A stretch of 32,165 nt of DNA from Chloroflexota bacterium (GCA_029778615.1 JAKOPZ010000130.1:1-32165); one strand, 5' to 3'. Positions 1-8,101 are shown, counted from the first letter of the stretch. Notes: generated by a model not told the origin, from the letters alone. Program-made: numbers and translations.

Positions 1-88
1 CGCCATTGTAGCAAAAGAGCGCGAAAAAAAACAGAGGGGGTTGGCGCAATTTGGAGTGAACTACATCACGAATGGCACTGTTGATTTG

Positions 89-661
89 TCACAGGGGAGT
101 ATAAACGTTGAACCCATCTGCCCGGGACCAATCACTATCCAGAGTAACTACATCGCGGATTTGCCAACGTTCTGCCTCACTCAGAATGGTTGCATCTTTA
201 GGTAGAATCTGAAAAGAGCTAATCAGTTCCCCCATCCGCTGTGCCAGTGGAGTTGCATTTGCGAGTGCTGGGGTCGCAATATCTTCTGGCTCACTGATAT
301 GAATGGGGAATGCGCGCAGTGTATTGAAAAATTGAAGAAGATGCGGAAGGATTTGCTGGAAGCTATCGGGGTTTTGTTTGTAGTAGATGTGCCAAAATTG
401 ATTCCCTGAAAGAGCGCGCAGAATACGTTGACAGATTTTGAAGTAACATTCTTCAAAGGCGAGCAATGGCAAAACTGCAATAACTCTTTCGGCGAGTGCT
501 TCGCCTTGAAGACGGTGTAAGAACGTTACTGCCGCGACATGGTTTGGGTGAGGTTGTTCGTTTGGATTCGGCGCTAGCTCAAGCACAATGCTCGCGTCCA
601 GAATCAAAAATTCTGGTAGAGGCAGATTTGGGTCCGACAAATTTAGTAGCCTGGCTGGCAT
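89..661 (-). CDS. PIN-domain protein (putative ribonuclease, VapC-like)
   Basis: 190-residue protein with the PIN-fold pattern of acidic residues: Asp22 in an N-terminal strand (LILDASIVLEL), Glu70/71 in a helix (LLAFEECYF), Asp156 (PKDATILSEA) and Asp175/177 near the end (VVTLDSDW). PIN proteins are Mg-dependent ribonucleases, often toxins of toxin-antitoxin pairs. It is longer than a typical VapC (about 130-140 residues), with an extra middle helical stretch. It is the last gene of a three-gene operon: the upstream stop lies five bases before this ATG. Base composition is visibly less GC-rich and poorer in CGCG than most of the window, suggesting acquisition. The toxin role is inferred; no classical VapB partner was recognised. 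Confidence 0.7.
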   Translation of the reverse strand: MPARLLNLSDPNLPLPEFLILDASIVLELAPNPNEQPHPNHVAAVTFLHRLQGEALAERVIAVLPLLAFEECYFKICQRILRALSGNQFWHIYYKQNPDSFQQILPHLLQFFNTLRAFPIHISEPEDIATPALANATPLAQRMGELISSFQILPKDATILSEAERWQIRDVVTLDSDWSRADGFNVYTPL

Positions 662-666
662 TCTCG

Positions 667-1035
667 CTACCCGTATGGTTCTTCAATGATCTCCCGCCAA
701 GTAGAATAGTCCCCAGGCAGTGACTCAAAGAGTTGGACAAGAGACTGTACTGGGTTGGGTGTGTTTTCTCTTAAAGCCTTTGCCTCCGTAATTGTCTTGG
801 ACCAATTCGCTCTGAGGCGCGCTTTAGGAGAGCTAACAATCTCGATTGGCATGTTGGCAGGCGTTGATTGCCCCGGCGCAATCCTTTCAAGAGTACTAAC
901 AGATTTACCGCTGATCCTAACGGTAATGTACACTTTGATCGGCGCCCGTTTGATTTTCACAGTATCAGTTGATTTGCCGAATGGTAGAGATTGTGGGAGA
1001 AGGTTTGAACCACTTCGAGTTAGAGTTGAAATCAT
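667..1035 (-). CDS. Hypothetical protein of PIN operon
   Basis: 122-residue protein that I do not recognise. The N-terminal third is basic and Ser-rich. A beta-rich segment follows (IKVYITVRISGKS), then a basic patch (KARLRANWSKTITEAKAL) and an acidic, aromatic C-terminus (WREIIEEPYG). No membrane segment or signal peptide is seen. Its ATG overlaps the stop of the preceding DUF3467-like gene by four bases (ATGA) and its stop is five bases before the PIN gene, so the three are almost certainly co-translated. Position next to a PIN protein makes it a candidate antitoxin or accessory factor, but only by context. Confidence 0.6.
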   Translation of the reverse strand: MISTLTRSGSNLLPQSLPFGKSTDTVKIKRAPIKVYITVRISGKSVSTLERIAPGQSTPANMPIEIVSSPKARLRANWSKTITEAKALRENTPNPVQSLVQLFESLPGDYSTWREIIEEPYG

Positions 1036-1331
1036 TGTTGGTCATCCTCTTTCTCTACATAACCTTTCAAGAGGTTGTAGAATGCCTTTAGCCCACTCGG
1101 GGTAACTACGATCTTTGCGATAGGATTAATTGTAGCGTCTTGCAGTTGATTTGAAACGGATTCAAGGGTTCGACCAGGTAACATTATGGCCGAAGTAAAT
1201 TCGCCAAAAAAGATTACAGTCTCGACACCAGTGCTAAAGATCCCAAACTGATTTGCGAACAGAGCTGGCAAATTATCGTCTGTTGGCCATTTCAAATGTA
1301 CTTCTACTTTCAGGTCGTCTGGTTTATCCAT
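1032..1331 (-). CDS. DUF3467-like small protein
   Basis: 99-residue protein with the layout of DUF3467 proteins: a short polar start, an ALFANQFGIFSTG segment resembling the family's YANxFxVxxT strand, a hydrophobic strand (TVIFFGEF), and a C-terminal half with PIAKIVVTPSGLKAF followed by a helix, matching the family's P-x-A-x-I-V-x-x-P-xx-x-K-x-L pattern. The function of DUF3467 is not established. It is the first gene of the PIN operon. The ATG is preceded by a GAGAGG ribosome-binding site about nine bases upstream and by a good promoter at 1358-1385. Family assignment is by pattern only. Confidence 0.6.
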   Translation of the reverse strand: MDKPDDLKVEVHLKWPTDDNLPALFANQFGIFSTGVETVIFFGEFTSAIMLPGRTLESVSNQLQDATINPIAKIVVTPSGLKAFYNLLKGYVEKEDDQQ

Positions 1332-1357
1332 TATCAGCCTCTCATTCTATGCTGCTT

Positions 1358-1385
1358 ATTATACCTGAAGTGTGTATGCTGTAAA
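1358..1385 (-). promoter_or_regulatory. Sigma70-type promoter of the PIN operon
   Basis: Read on the minus strand: TTTACA (1385-1380), 16-bp spacer, TATAAT (1363-1358). Predicted transcription start near 1351, about 20 bases before the first ATG (1331), with GAGAGG as ribosome-binding site in between. The promoter sits just after the stop of the MFS gene, so the PIN module carries its own promoter. Confidence 0.6.
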
Positions 1386-1392
1386 TGCTCGG

Positions 1393-2610
1393 TCAACGAT
1401 ATTTTCGCAGCGCGGGCACGCGCCACGCGGTCGCCAGCACAAACAGAATCGTCAACACGCCGCCGAGCGCGACAGAAAACGGCGCGCCCAAAAATTCGGC
1501 GGCAATGCCCGCTTCGAGTTCGCCGAGCTGCGGACCGCCCATAAAGAAAATCATGTTGACAGAAGTCATGCGTCCGCGCAGCGCATCGGGCGTGATGAGC
1601 TGGCGGATAGTGGAACGCAGAATCGTGCTGAGCGTATCGCCCGCGCCGAGAAGCATCAAAAAGAAAACCGAAAGAATGAAAAGGTTGGACAAGCCAAAGC
1701 CAATCGTCGCCGCGCCGTACAACAAAACGCCGAGCAAGAGGAAAATCCCTTTGGCTTGGATGTTGCCCCACACCGAGACAATCGCGCCCGTGACAACCGA
1801 GCCGAGCGATTCCGCCGCCGACAAAATGCCAAACCCTTCGGGACCGACTTTTAAGATATCGCTCGCGAAAATCGGCAGCAGGGTATTCGCGCCCGAAAAG
1901 AATGTCGCAAAAAAATCGAGCAGCATGGTAGAAAGGATGATGCGTTCGTGAAACACATAGCGCAGACCTTCCAGCATGGTTTTTAAATTCGCCGCGCTCG
2001 CGTGCAGGCGCGCGGGGGTTGGCGTTTTGATGAGCGCGAGCGCGCCGAGCAGCGCAATGTAGGAAATGCCATTGAGCCAATAAATGATGCCGACGCCGAA
2101 TTTGCCGATAAGCACGCCCGCGATGCCCGGACCGAGAATCGTCGCGATTTGAAATACCATACTGCTGAGCGTAATCGCGTTGGTCAAATCTTCGGACGGC
2201 ACGAGGTTGGGCGTGAGCGATTGGCGCGAGGGCAAATCGAACGCGGCAGCGGCGGCGTTCACAAAGCCGACGCCGTAAATCCACCACACATTGACGATAC
2301 CCAAAAGCGTGACCAAGCCCAGCACAAAGGCAGTGCTCATCATCACACTTTGCGTAACAAGCATCACCTTGCGCCGATTACGCGTATCCGCGACCACACC
2401 GCCTGCGAGTGAAAAAAAGATAATCGGAATCAAACGCGCCAATCCCAAACCACCGAGCGCGAGCGCCGACCCCGTGATTTCGTACGTCTGCCAATTGATG
2501 GCGACGTTCTGCATCTGCGAACCCGCAACCGAAATCAAAAGTCCAATCCACAAGAGGCGATAGTCGCGATGACGCAGCGCGTTAAACGCGCGGGGGCGCA
2601 AGGCAGCCAT
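1393..2610 (-). CDS. MFS transporter (EntS/MFS_3-like)
   Basis: 405-residue polytopic inner-membrane protein of the major facilitator superfamily. It has about 12 hydrophobic segments, starts with the MFS_3-type sequence FNALRHRDYRLLWIGLLIS, carries a loop 2-3 motif (GGVVADTRNRRKVML, the family's GxxxDRxxRR signature), and has a second-half repeat. Relatives include the enterobactin exporter EntS and macrolide or drug exporters; the substrate cannot be read from sequence. The ATG at 2610 has a strong GGAGG site about eight bases upstream. The gene starts 18 bases after the ABC permease stop, so it is the third gene of an export operon with the ABC-2 transporter. Full length for the family. 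Confidence 0.85.
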   Translation of the reverse strand: MAALRPRAFNALRHRDYRLLWIGLLISVAGSQMQNVAINWQTYEITGSALALGGLGLARLIPIIFFSLAGGVVADTRNRRKVMLVTQSVMMSTAFVLGLVTLLGIVNVWWIYGVGFVNAAAAAFDLPSRQSLTPNLVPSEDLTNAITLSSMVFQIATILGPGIAGVLIGKFGVGIIYWLNGISYIALLGALALIKTPTPARLHASAANLKTMLEGLRYVFHERIILSTMLLDFFATFFSGANTLLPIFASDILKVGPEGFGILSAAESLGSVVTGAIVSVWGNIQAKGIFLLLGVLLYGAATIGFGLSNLFILSVFFLMLLGAGDTLSTILRSTIRQLITPDALRGRMTSVNMIFFMGGPQLGELEAGIAAEFLGAPFSVALGGVLTILFVLATAWRVPALRKYR

Positions 2611-2628
2611 TTCGGTTTCCTCCGCTCT

Positions 2629-3444
2629 TTATTTCCACTGCGTCAAAATCTTTTCGCGTTGAAACAAACGTACGCCGAATCGCAAAATTAATGCGTCGAG
2701 GGCGGCGATGACGAGCGCGCCAAGCAGAAACGATGTCGCGTTCAACAAAATCAAGCCCGTCGTCTGCGCGACGCCCAGAATCACAATCGGCATGACGATA
2801 AAGCCGCCAATTTGCTGCACGGCGCGCGTATCATTCACGCGCGACGAAATAATCACGGCAATGCTCACGGACAAGAGCGAAAGCAGCGGCGCAAGAATCA
2901 ACATTGCAACGAGCCATTTCGGATTGAGCAGCGTCCAGTACACGCGGTCGCTGGAAATCAAAAGGCGTCCCACGCTAAAGAAAATAACAAACGCCGCCCA
3001 CGTCGCGAGCACGGCGGGCAGCACCGCCGCCACGGCTTTGGCGAATAACAATTCACCCGTTTTGATAGGCGTCGCCAGCAGCGGTTCGAGACTCTTGGTC
3101 TGTTTCTCGCCGACGATACTTTGCGCGGCGATGGACATGGGAATGATGAGCGGCATCAACAGAAAAAAAGTGAGGAACTGTTGAAGGATGATAAACATCG
3201 TCACTTCGCCCGTTGTCCACGTTTGCAGTTCGGGCATCGTTTGGAGAAAGGGACCCAGGTCGCGCGCGGTGCGCGACGCGTCGGGGTCCGCGTTCATCGC
3301 GTTTCCCAAAAACGCGACGCCGATTAACGGCAGAATGGTGATTAATAGTGGCGGCAAAAAAATCGCAAGCAGCAAGCCGCGACTCTTGACTATTTCTTGG
3401 ACCTCACGCCGCAGCACTGCCATCACGCGCGAAAAATTTAACAT
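2629..3444 (-). CDS. ABC-2 type transporter permease
   Basis: 271-residue membrane protein with an N-terminal cytoplasmic helix (MAVLRREVQEIVKSRGLLLAIF), typical of NatB/YhaP-type ABC-2 permeases, then about six transmembrane segments with a large loop after the first one. The mid-protein stretch with GEKQTKSLEPLLATPI matches the family's conserved E-K-xx-x-LE-LLxxP loop that contacts the ATPase. Membrane-bound, it forms the translocation path and would pair with the ATPase encoded at 3529-4461. The start has AAGGAAA upstream. Substrate unknown; NatAB-like Na+ export or drug or lipid export are possibilities. Confidence 0.85.
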   Translation of the reverse strand: MLNFSRVMAVLRREVQEIVKSRGLLLAIFLPPLLITILPLIGVAFLGNAMNADPDASRTARDLGPFLQTMPELQTWTTGEVTMFIILQQFLTFFLLMPLIIPMSIAAQSIVGEKQTKSLEPLLATPIKTGELLFAKAVAAVLPAVLATWAAFVIFFSVGRLLISSDRVYWTLLNPKWLVAMLILAPLLSLLSVSIAVIISSRVNDTRAVQQIGGFIVMPIVILGVAQTTGLILLNATSFLLGALVIAALDALILRFGVRLFQREKILTQWK

Positions 3445-3474
3445 CGGTGTTTCCTTGTTTCACAACTGACCGAT

Positions 3475-3495
3475 AGACGTTTCAGCGAAACGTCT
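3475..3495. repeat. Perfect palindromic hairpin element
   Basis: AGACGTTTC, loop AGC, GAAACGTCT: a perfect 9-bp stem in the 84-bp gap between ABC permease start and ABC ATPase stop. It continues into CTAC outside the stem on one side. It lies directly beside the octamer tandem repeat. It has the look of a dispersed palindromic (REP-like) element rather than a terminator, since no T-run follows. Confidence 0.7.
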
Positions 3496-3502
3496 CTACA
3501 TT

Positions 3503-3562
3503 GACGACCCGACCCTCCGACGAACGGACTATCCGACTGTCTGACCGCCCGACCGTCCGACC
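3503..3562. repeat. Degenerate octamer tandem repeat
   Basis: On the minus strand about 7.5 units of an 8-bp motif with consensus GGTCGGAC (variants GGTCGGGC, GGTCAGAC, AGTCGGAT and so on). The array begins inside the ABC ATPase gene, encodes its last ten residues (VGRSGGQTVG) including the TAG stop at 3529-3531, and runs into the intergenic gap next to the palindrome at 3475-3495. Confidence 0.75.
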
Positions 3563-4461
3563 AAATCCAAATACACTTCTTCCAACGACGCGCGTTCCTG
3601 CCGCACTTCAAGAATCGCCGCGCCCGCGTTCACCAACGCGTTCACCACGAGCGGCGTCATTTCGTCTGGCGCATCGAGCGCAATCGAAAATGTGCTGCCG
3701 TTGCGCTGCACATCGCGCGCAAAGGCGAGGGCGTTGAGCGCGTTCGCTTGTGCCTCTGTAATTTCGCGCACGCGAAACAACACGCGCTGTCCGTACAACT
3801 TGCGCCGCAAATTTTCGGGCGTGTCCACCTGAATCAAATGCTGTTTGAAAACGCCCACGCGGTCGGCAAGACGGTCGGCTTCGTCCAAATTGTGCGTGCA
3901 GAGAAAAATCGTGCGCCCTTCGCTTTTTAATTCCGCAATGAAATCGCGCACCACTTTGGCGGATTCGGGGTCGAGCGCGCTCGTCGGTTCGTCAAAGAAA
4001 ACCACTTGCGGCTCGTGCAATAACGCGCGGGCGATGGACAATTTTTGTTTCATGCCTTTGGAAAAATTGCCGACCGGTTCTTTTTGCCGCTCGCCCAAGC
4101 CAAGAATCTGCAAATAGCGTTCAATTTGTTTCGCGCGCGTATCCGCGTCGAGTCCGTACAAGCGCGCGAAAAAATCCAAATTCTGCACCGCGTTCAATTT
4201 TTCATACAACCCCGGCGCTTCGGTGAGAATGCCGATGCGGGCGCGAATCTGGTCGTCGTCGCGTCCGACATGCAAACCCGCGACCGTCGCTTCGCCACCC
4301 GTCGGCGCGATGAGACACGCGAGCATTCGCATCGTCGTCGTTTTCCCCGCGCCGTTCGGTCCGAGAAACGCGAAAATTTCGCCCGCGTTCACCGTGAGCG
4401 ATAAATTTTCGACGGCGGTGAATTTGTCAAACGTTTTGGTGAGGTTGTGTGTTTCAATCAT
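3529..4461 (-). CDS. ABC transporter ATP-binding protein
   Basis: 310-residue ATPase with a complete nucleotide-binding domain: Walker A GPNGAGKTT (residues 34-42, Lys40), signature FSKGMKQ (133-139), Walker B VVFFDE (153-158), D-loop SALDP and switch His190. A C-terminal DUF4162-like domain follows (VDTPENLRRKLYG onward), usual for ATPases of ABC-2 exporters. It energises the permease encoded 84 bp downstream. The last ten residues come from an octamer tandem repeat and are probably not part of the ancestral protein. The ATG at 4461 has no SD; instead the T-run of an intrinsic terminator ends three bases before it. MIETHNLTKTF is the natural family start, so initiation is probably non-SD. 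Confidence 0.9.
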   Translation of the reverse strand: MIETHNLTKTFDKFTAVENLSLTVNAGEIFAFLGPNGAGKTTTMRMLACLIAPTGGEATVAGLHVGRDDDQIRARIGILTEAPGLYEKLNAVQNLDFFARLYGLDADTRAKQIERYLQILGLGERQKEPVGNFSKGMKQKLSIARALLHEPQVVFFDEPTSALDPESAKVVRDFIAELKSEGRTIFLCTHNLDEADRLADRVGVFKQHLIQVDTPENLRRKLYGQRVLFRVREITEAQANALNALAFARDVQRNGSTFSIALDAPDEMTPLVVNALVNAGAAILEVRQERASLEEVYLDLVGRSGGQTVG

Positions 4462-4464
4462 GGG

Positions 4465-4495
4465 AAAAAAAGAGCAAGAGCGTTTTGCTCTTGCT
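4465..4495 (-). terminator. Intrinsic terminator after DUF433 gene
   Basis: Read on the minus strand: stem AGCAAGAGC, loop AAAAC, stem GCTCTTGCT, then C and seven T. The stem is perfect over 9 bp (4473-4481 with 4487-4495). It would end the DUF433 transcript; it abuts the ABC ATPase start codon (4461), so it could also act as an attenuator for that operon. Confidence 0.8.
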
Positions 4496-4525
4496 TGATG
4501 TATAGCCTATCAGAGCAGACAAACC

Positions 4526-4744
4526 CTATGGGAATGTACGGATTCGTACTTGCCCTGTATCTGCTGCATAAGCAAATGCGGCTTGAATATCCTCGCGTGT
4601 CAAACGCGGATATGCATCCAACAATTCGTTCTCCGTTATGCCTTCGCCAAGTTTGCGCAAAATCAATTCTACGGGAATGCGCGTGCCGCGAATTACGGGC
4701 TTTCCCAACATCACGTCGGGATTGATTTCAATTCGTTCTAACAT
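4526..4744 (-). CDS. DUF433 domain protein (antitoxin-like)
   Basis: 72-residue protein that is nearly all DUF433: [20 protein letters not shown], then [11 protein letters not shown], then the helical [23 protein letters not shown]433 proteins carry a winged-helix/HTH-like fold and are frequently antitoxins next to a PIN or Mut7-C (DUF5615) protein. Here no toxin gene follows: the next element is a terminator and then an ABC operon on the same strand. It is therefore an orphan or a stand-alone regulator. AAGG lies directly upstream of the ATG. Upstream it is divergent from argF. Confidence 0.85.
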   Translation of the reverse strand: MLERIEINPDVMLGKPVIRGTRIPVELILRKLGEGITENELLDAYPRLTREDIQAAFAYAADTGQVRIRTFP

Positions 4745-4895
4745 CCTTGATACACCTTTCGAATTTTACGCGTGCAACAATATCAAGATTGTAGGCAGAG
4801 CATTTGTACGTGTCAAACTCTACTTGTTCCCAAGTTGCGCGCGATGGCACTCTGACTATCATTCATTCCATCCCACGTCATTTTCGGAGGACACG

Positions 4896-5894
4896 ATGCC
4901 TGTCAATCTTCAAGGTCGCTCGTTCGTCAAGGAACTCGATTACACCGCCGACGAATTTAAATTTTTGTTGAAACTTGCCGCCGATTTAAAAGCCGCCAAG
5001 TACGGCGGGTACGAGAAACCGCGCCTGAATGGAAAAAATATCGCGCTGATTTTTGAAAAAGCATCCACGCGCACGCGCTGCGCGTTCGAAGTCGCCGCGT
5101 ACGACCAAGGCGCGCACACGACGTATCTCGGACCCGAAGGTTCGCAAATCGGCAAAAAAGAATCCATGAAGGATACCGCGCGCGTGTTGGGTCGCATGTA
5201 CGATGCGATTGAATATCGCGGCAAGAAACAATCGGTCGTCGAAGAGTTAGCGCGCTATGCAGGCGTTCCCGTGTACAACGGACTCACCGACGAATTCCAT
5301 CCGACGCAGCTGCTCGCGGATGTTTTTACGATGCTCGAACACGCGAACAAACCGCTTGAGCAAATTGCATACGCGTTTCTCGGCGATGGACGCTTTAACA
5401 TGGGCAACTCGTACTTGATTACGGGCGCGCTGTTGGGAATGGATGTCCGCATCGGCGCGCCGCGCGATTTGATGCCGAAAGCGCAATTGATTGAAACCGC
5501 GCGCGAGTTGGGCAAGAAATCGGGCGCGCGGATTACGCTCACGGATAATGTCCAAGACGCGGTGCGCGGCGCGGATTTTATCGCAACCGATGTGTGGGTC
5601 TCGATGGGCGAACCCGCGTCCGTGTGGGGCGAACGCATTGAACTGTTGCACGACTATCAAGTGAACGCGCGCGTGCTCGAAATGGCGCAAAATCCGAACG
5701 TGAAATTTATGCACTGCCTTCCCGCGTTTCACAATCGCGAAACGGAAATGGGCGAAGAGGTCTATCAACAATTTCATGTGGACGCGATGGAAGTGAGCGA
5801 CGATGTTTTTGAATCGCCCGCGTCGGTGGTGTTTGACGAAGCAGAGAATCGAATGCACACCATCAAAGCGATTATGGTGGCGACGTTGGGGTAA
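4896..5894 (+). CDS. argF: Ornithine carbamoyltransferase
   Basis: 332-residue cytosolic enzyme converting ornithine plus carbamoyl phosphate to citrulline in arginine biosynthesis (or, in the reverse sense, arginine catabolism). Carbamoyl-phosphate-binding STRTR is at residues 57-61, HPTQ at 135-138, and the ornithine/catalytic HCLP at 273-276. The start chosen is the ATG with GGAGG five bases upstream and the family-typical length; the reading frame stays open some 250 bases further upstream, but that part has no family similarity. There are no other arg genes nearby, so it is probably monocistronic. It is divergent from the DUF433 gene and convergent with the MutS-like gene, with structured 91-bp repeats between the two stops. 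Anabolic (argF) rather than catabolic (arcB) use is assumed, since no arcA or arcC is seen. Confidence 0.93.
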   Translation: MPVNLQGRSFVKELDYTADEFKFLLKLAADLKAAKYGGYEKPRLNGKNIALIFEKASTRTRCAFEVAAYDQGAHTTYLGPEGSQIGKKESMKDTARVLGRMYDAIEYRGKKQSVVEELARYAGVPVYNGLTDEFHPTQLLADVFTMLEHANKPLEQIAYAFLGDGRFNMGNSYLITGALLGMDVRIGAPRDLMPKAQLIETARELGKKSGARITLTDNVQDAVRGADFIATDVWVSMGEPASVWGERIELLHDYQVNARVLEMAQNPNVKFMHCLPAFHNRETEMGEEVYQQFHVDAMEVSDDVFESPASVVFDEAENRMHTIKAIMVATLG

Positions 5895-5926
5895 TACTAT
5901 TTAAACTTCGGGCGGTTGGAAACCGC

Positions 5927-6240
5927 AGCGACCCATAGCGAAACCGATCTACATCGGTTTCAAGCAAACAGAGTCAACGGAGGTTGACTTGGCAATGGGT
6001 TGCTGCGAATTCTATTCAGCGACCCATAGGGAAAGCGATCTACATCGGTTTCAAGCAAACAGAGTCAACGGAGGTTGACTTGGCAGTGGGTTGCTGCGAA
6101 TTCTATTCAGCGACCCAAAGCGAAACCGATCTATATGGGTTTCAAGCAAACAGAGTCAACGGAGGTTGACTTGGCAGTGGGTTTCAACAAACGCAGTCAA
6201 CGGAGGTTGACTTGGCAGTGGGTTGCTGCGAATTCTATTC
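5927..6240. repeat. 91-bp structured tandem repeat array
   Basis: About three and a half units with a 91-bp period (unit starts at 5927, 6018 and 6109), the third shortened and followed by a partial duplicate. Each unit contains nested palindromes: GAAACCGAT/ATCGGTTTC around CTAC (perfect in unit 1), GTCAAC/GTTGAC around GGAG, and outer arms AGCGACCCAT and ATGGGTTGCT that pair with one G-U. The array lies between the convergent argF and MutS-like genes, and its right end overlaps the TAG stop (6235-6237) of the latter. No spacer-like variable segments are present, so it is not CRISPR. Bidirectional termination is a possible role. Confidence 0.85.
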
Positions 6241-8100
6241 GCCCGATTTCACTTTAATCGGCAACCCTTCCAGCTCCATAATTTTCAACGCGTTCGTCGT
6301 GGGACTCGGACCCGCGCGCAACAGATAATCAAACACCAATTTTCCATCGCGCACCTCGTCGCGGAAATGATAATTTCGCGCGCGCGAATTGTTGTCGGCG
6401 AGATGCGCGAGTTCCAAATCGTGCGTCGCAATGAGACCGATGCCGCGCGCGCCGAGCAGTGCTTGAATATACGCGCGGCTGCCGATGAGCCGTTCGCGAT
6501 TATTCGTCCCGCGAAAAATTTCGTCAATCAAATACAACAGCGGCAGTTCATCGTCGCGTTGTAAATCCTGTAGTAATGTCTTGAGACATTTGACCTCTGC
6601 GTAAAAGTACGAAAAGCCATCCAGAATCGAATCGGTGATGCGAATGCACGTGTGCAAACGAAACGGCTGCGCGAAAAATTGCGATGCCATCACAGGCGCG
6701 CCCGCGTGGGCGAGACAAAAATTGATGCCCACCGTTTTGAGAAACGTGCTTTTCCCCGCCATGTTCGAACCCGTCAAAATATCCACTTGCCCCAATTCTT
6801 GAATTTCAAAATCATTCGCCACACGCGCATCCGCGCGAATCAACGGATGCGCCAAATTCTCGACGTGCAACGCGGGCGATATATCCGCGCGAAGTTCGGG
6901 AAATGCCGCGTCGGGATGCAGCGCCGCGAAATTTCCCAATGCAATGAGCGCGTCGAGTTCGTGCACCACGCGCACCCATTCGGGCAAAACGTGCGCGATG
7001 TTCTCGCGTTCGCGCGCGGCGAGAGCGGCAAACAAAAAATCCCACGGCGAAATTACGTTCAACAAAACGGACCACAGCGGATTGTTTCGTAAACCGACGG
7101 CGGCAGTAATCCACTGCACGCGGCGCAATTCTTGCGAGGGCACGGGACTTTTGTTGACGAACGGCGCGCACAATTCCGCCAGATGCGGCGCATTGCGGTA
7201 CGATGCGCGTTCGAGATACTCCACCAGCGCGCGAAATTTTTCCAATTCCGCGTTCACGCGGACGACCGCGCTCAAAATCGTTTCCAATTCTTTTTGATTC
7301 CAATAATAAAACGCAGCATAGGCGACGAGCGAGAGAATGAACCATGGCGGGAACGAAAAATATTGCCAAAGGATGAACAGGAGCAAATTGATAGCGACGA
7401 GCAGCGCGGCGACGGGCAGTGTCCAACGCAAACGCGCGGCGGGGAATTCCGTCTTGAGCCAATCGAGTAAATTGTCGCCTTCGAGCTCGCGTTTCAACAC
7501 GCGGCGATAGGTGAGCCAAAAGCGCTCGCGAAATCGCGCGCGCGGTTTCAATTCCCGCACAATGTTTTGGCGCGCGCCCAACGCGTTTGTATCGGGACGC
7601 GACGACGTGAGCCATTCCGCGAGCAATTGCGTGCCGTGACGCGAAACGGTCGTGTCGAGGAGTTGATGGAGTGAGCGATAGCCCGTGAGGTCGAGGTCGA
7701 GCGCGAGAGACTTGTCTTTTAATTCAATTGGACGCGGCGGCGGGAGCGATTCCCAATCGAGAAGCATTCGCGCGCGTTGGTCGCTTTTTAGCGCGCGCAA
7801 AAGGGTGAGTGTTTCAATCCAATTTTCTAAACGCCGATGGAGAAAAACGAGGACGAGAAAAACGAAAAGCGAGAATGCGAAAACGAGCCACGCGAGCGCG
7901 CTATTGAAAAAAAGCGCGGCGAGAATGGCGTCGAGGATTCCAAGCAGAACGATTGCAAGACGCAGTAACGCGATGCGATTGCTCTGCTGTTCCAACGGAC
8001 GCAAACGTTTCGAGAGACGTTCGATTTGAAAGGCGAGAGATTGGAGATTGGAGACTGGAGATTTGTCCCGCGCAGAGACAAGGGTTCGGAGGTTGGACAC
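6235..8100 (-). CDS. Membrane-anchored MutS-like ATPase
   Basis: 621-residue MutS-family protein. Two hydrophobic helices near residues 45-90 (LAIVLLGILDAILAALFF, WLVFAFSLFVFLVLVF) and two more near 225-265 indicate a membrane-anchored form. A helical MutS core/lever region follows, then the ATPase: Walker A TGSNMAGKST (Lys450), Walker B YLIDEIFRGTNNRER (Asp526, Glu527) and the ATHDLELA switch. The mismatch-recognition domain I is absent, so this is the 'MutS-related' branch, not MutS1; its role is not established. The start is GTG, one base after the FAD oxidoreductase stop, so it is the last gene of the long operon. Residues about 13-22 are encoded by a heptamer tandem repeat, and the stop lies inside the 91-bp repeat array. 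Confidence 0.8.
   Translation of the reverse strand: MSNLRTLVSARDKSPVSNLQSLAFQIERLSKRLRPLEQQSNRIALLRLAIVLLGILDAILAALFFNSALAWLVFAFSLFVFLVLVFLHRRLENWIETLTLLRALKSDQRARMLLDWESLPPPRPIELKDKSLALDLDLTGYRSLHQLLDTTVSRHGTQLLAEWLTSSRPDTNALGARQNIVRELKPRARFRERFWLTYRRVLKRELEGDNLLDWLKTEFPAARLRWTLPVAALLVAINLLLFILWQYFSFPPWFILSLVAYAAFYYWNQKELETILSAVVRVNAELEKFRALVEYLERASYRNAPHLAELCAPFVNKSPVPSQELRRVQWITAAVGLRNNPLWSVLLNVISPWDFLFAALAARERENIAHVLPEWVRVVHELDALIALGNFAALHPDAAFPELRADISPALHVENLAHPLIRADARVANDFEIQELGQVDILTGSNMAGKSTFLKTVGINFCLAHAGAPVMASQFFAQPFRLHTCIRITDSILDGFSYFYAEVKCLKTLLQDLQRDDELPLLYLIDEIFRGTNNRERLIGSRAYIQALLGARGIGLIATHDLELAHLADNNSRARNYHFRDEVRDGKLVFDYLLRAGPSPTTNALKIMELEGLPIKVKSGE
8035..8062. repeat. Heptamer tandem repeat (TGGAGAY), in coding sequence
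   Basis: Four 7-bp units (GAGAGAT, TGGAGAT, TGGAGAC, TGGAGAT) inside the N-terminal part of the MutS-like gene. On the coding strand they yield residues around SPVSNLQS. The same motif recurs at 15540-15574, 31338-31365 and 31999-32068. Confidence 0.7.
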
Positions 8101-8101
8101 G

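Noticed and set aside
1-88. Terminator for the PIN operon
   Set aside because: There is a minus-strand T-run near 24-31, but no clean stem precedes it; the segment holds no other visible feature.
1334-2287. Long Arg/His-rich open frame over the MFS gene
   Set aside because: Shifted-frame shadow of the GC-rich MFS coding sequence; composition is Arg/His/Ala-biased with no domain.
4638-4895. Upstream extension of argF
   Set aside because: It overlaps the DUF433 gene on the other strand, lacks family similarity, and a strong GGAGG precedes the ATG at 4896.
5927-6240. CRISPR array between argF and the MutS-like gene
   Set aside because: Repeats are directly adjacent 91-bp units with internal palindromes; there are no spacers of regular length with unique sequence and no cas genes nearby.
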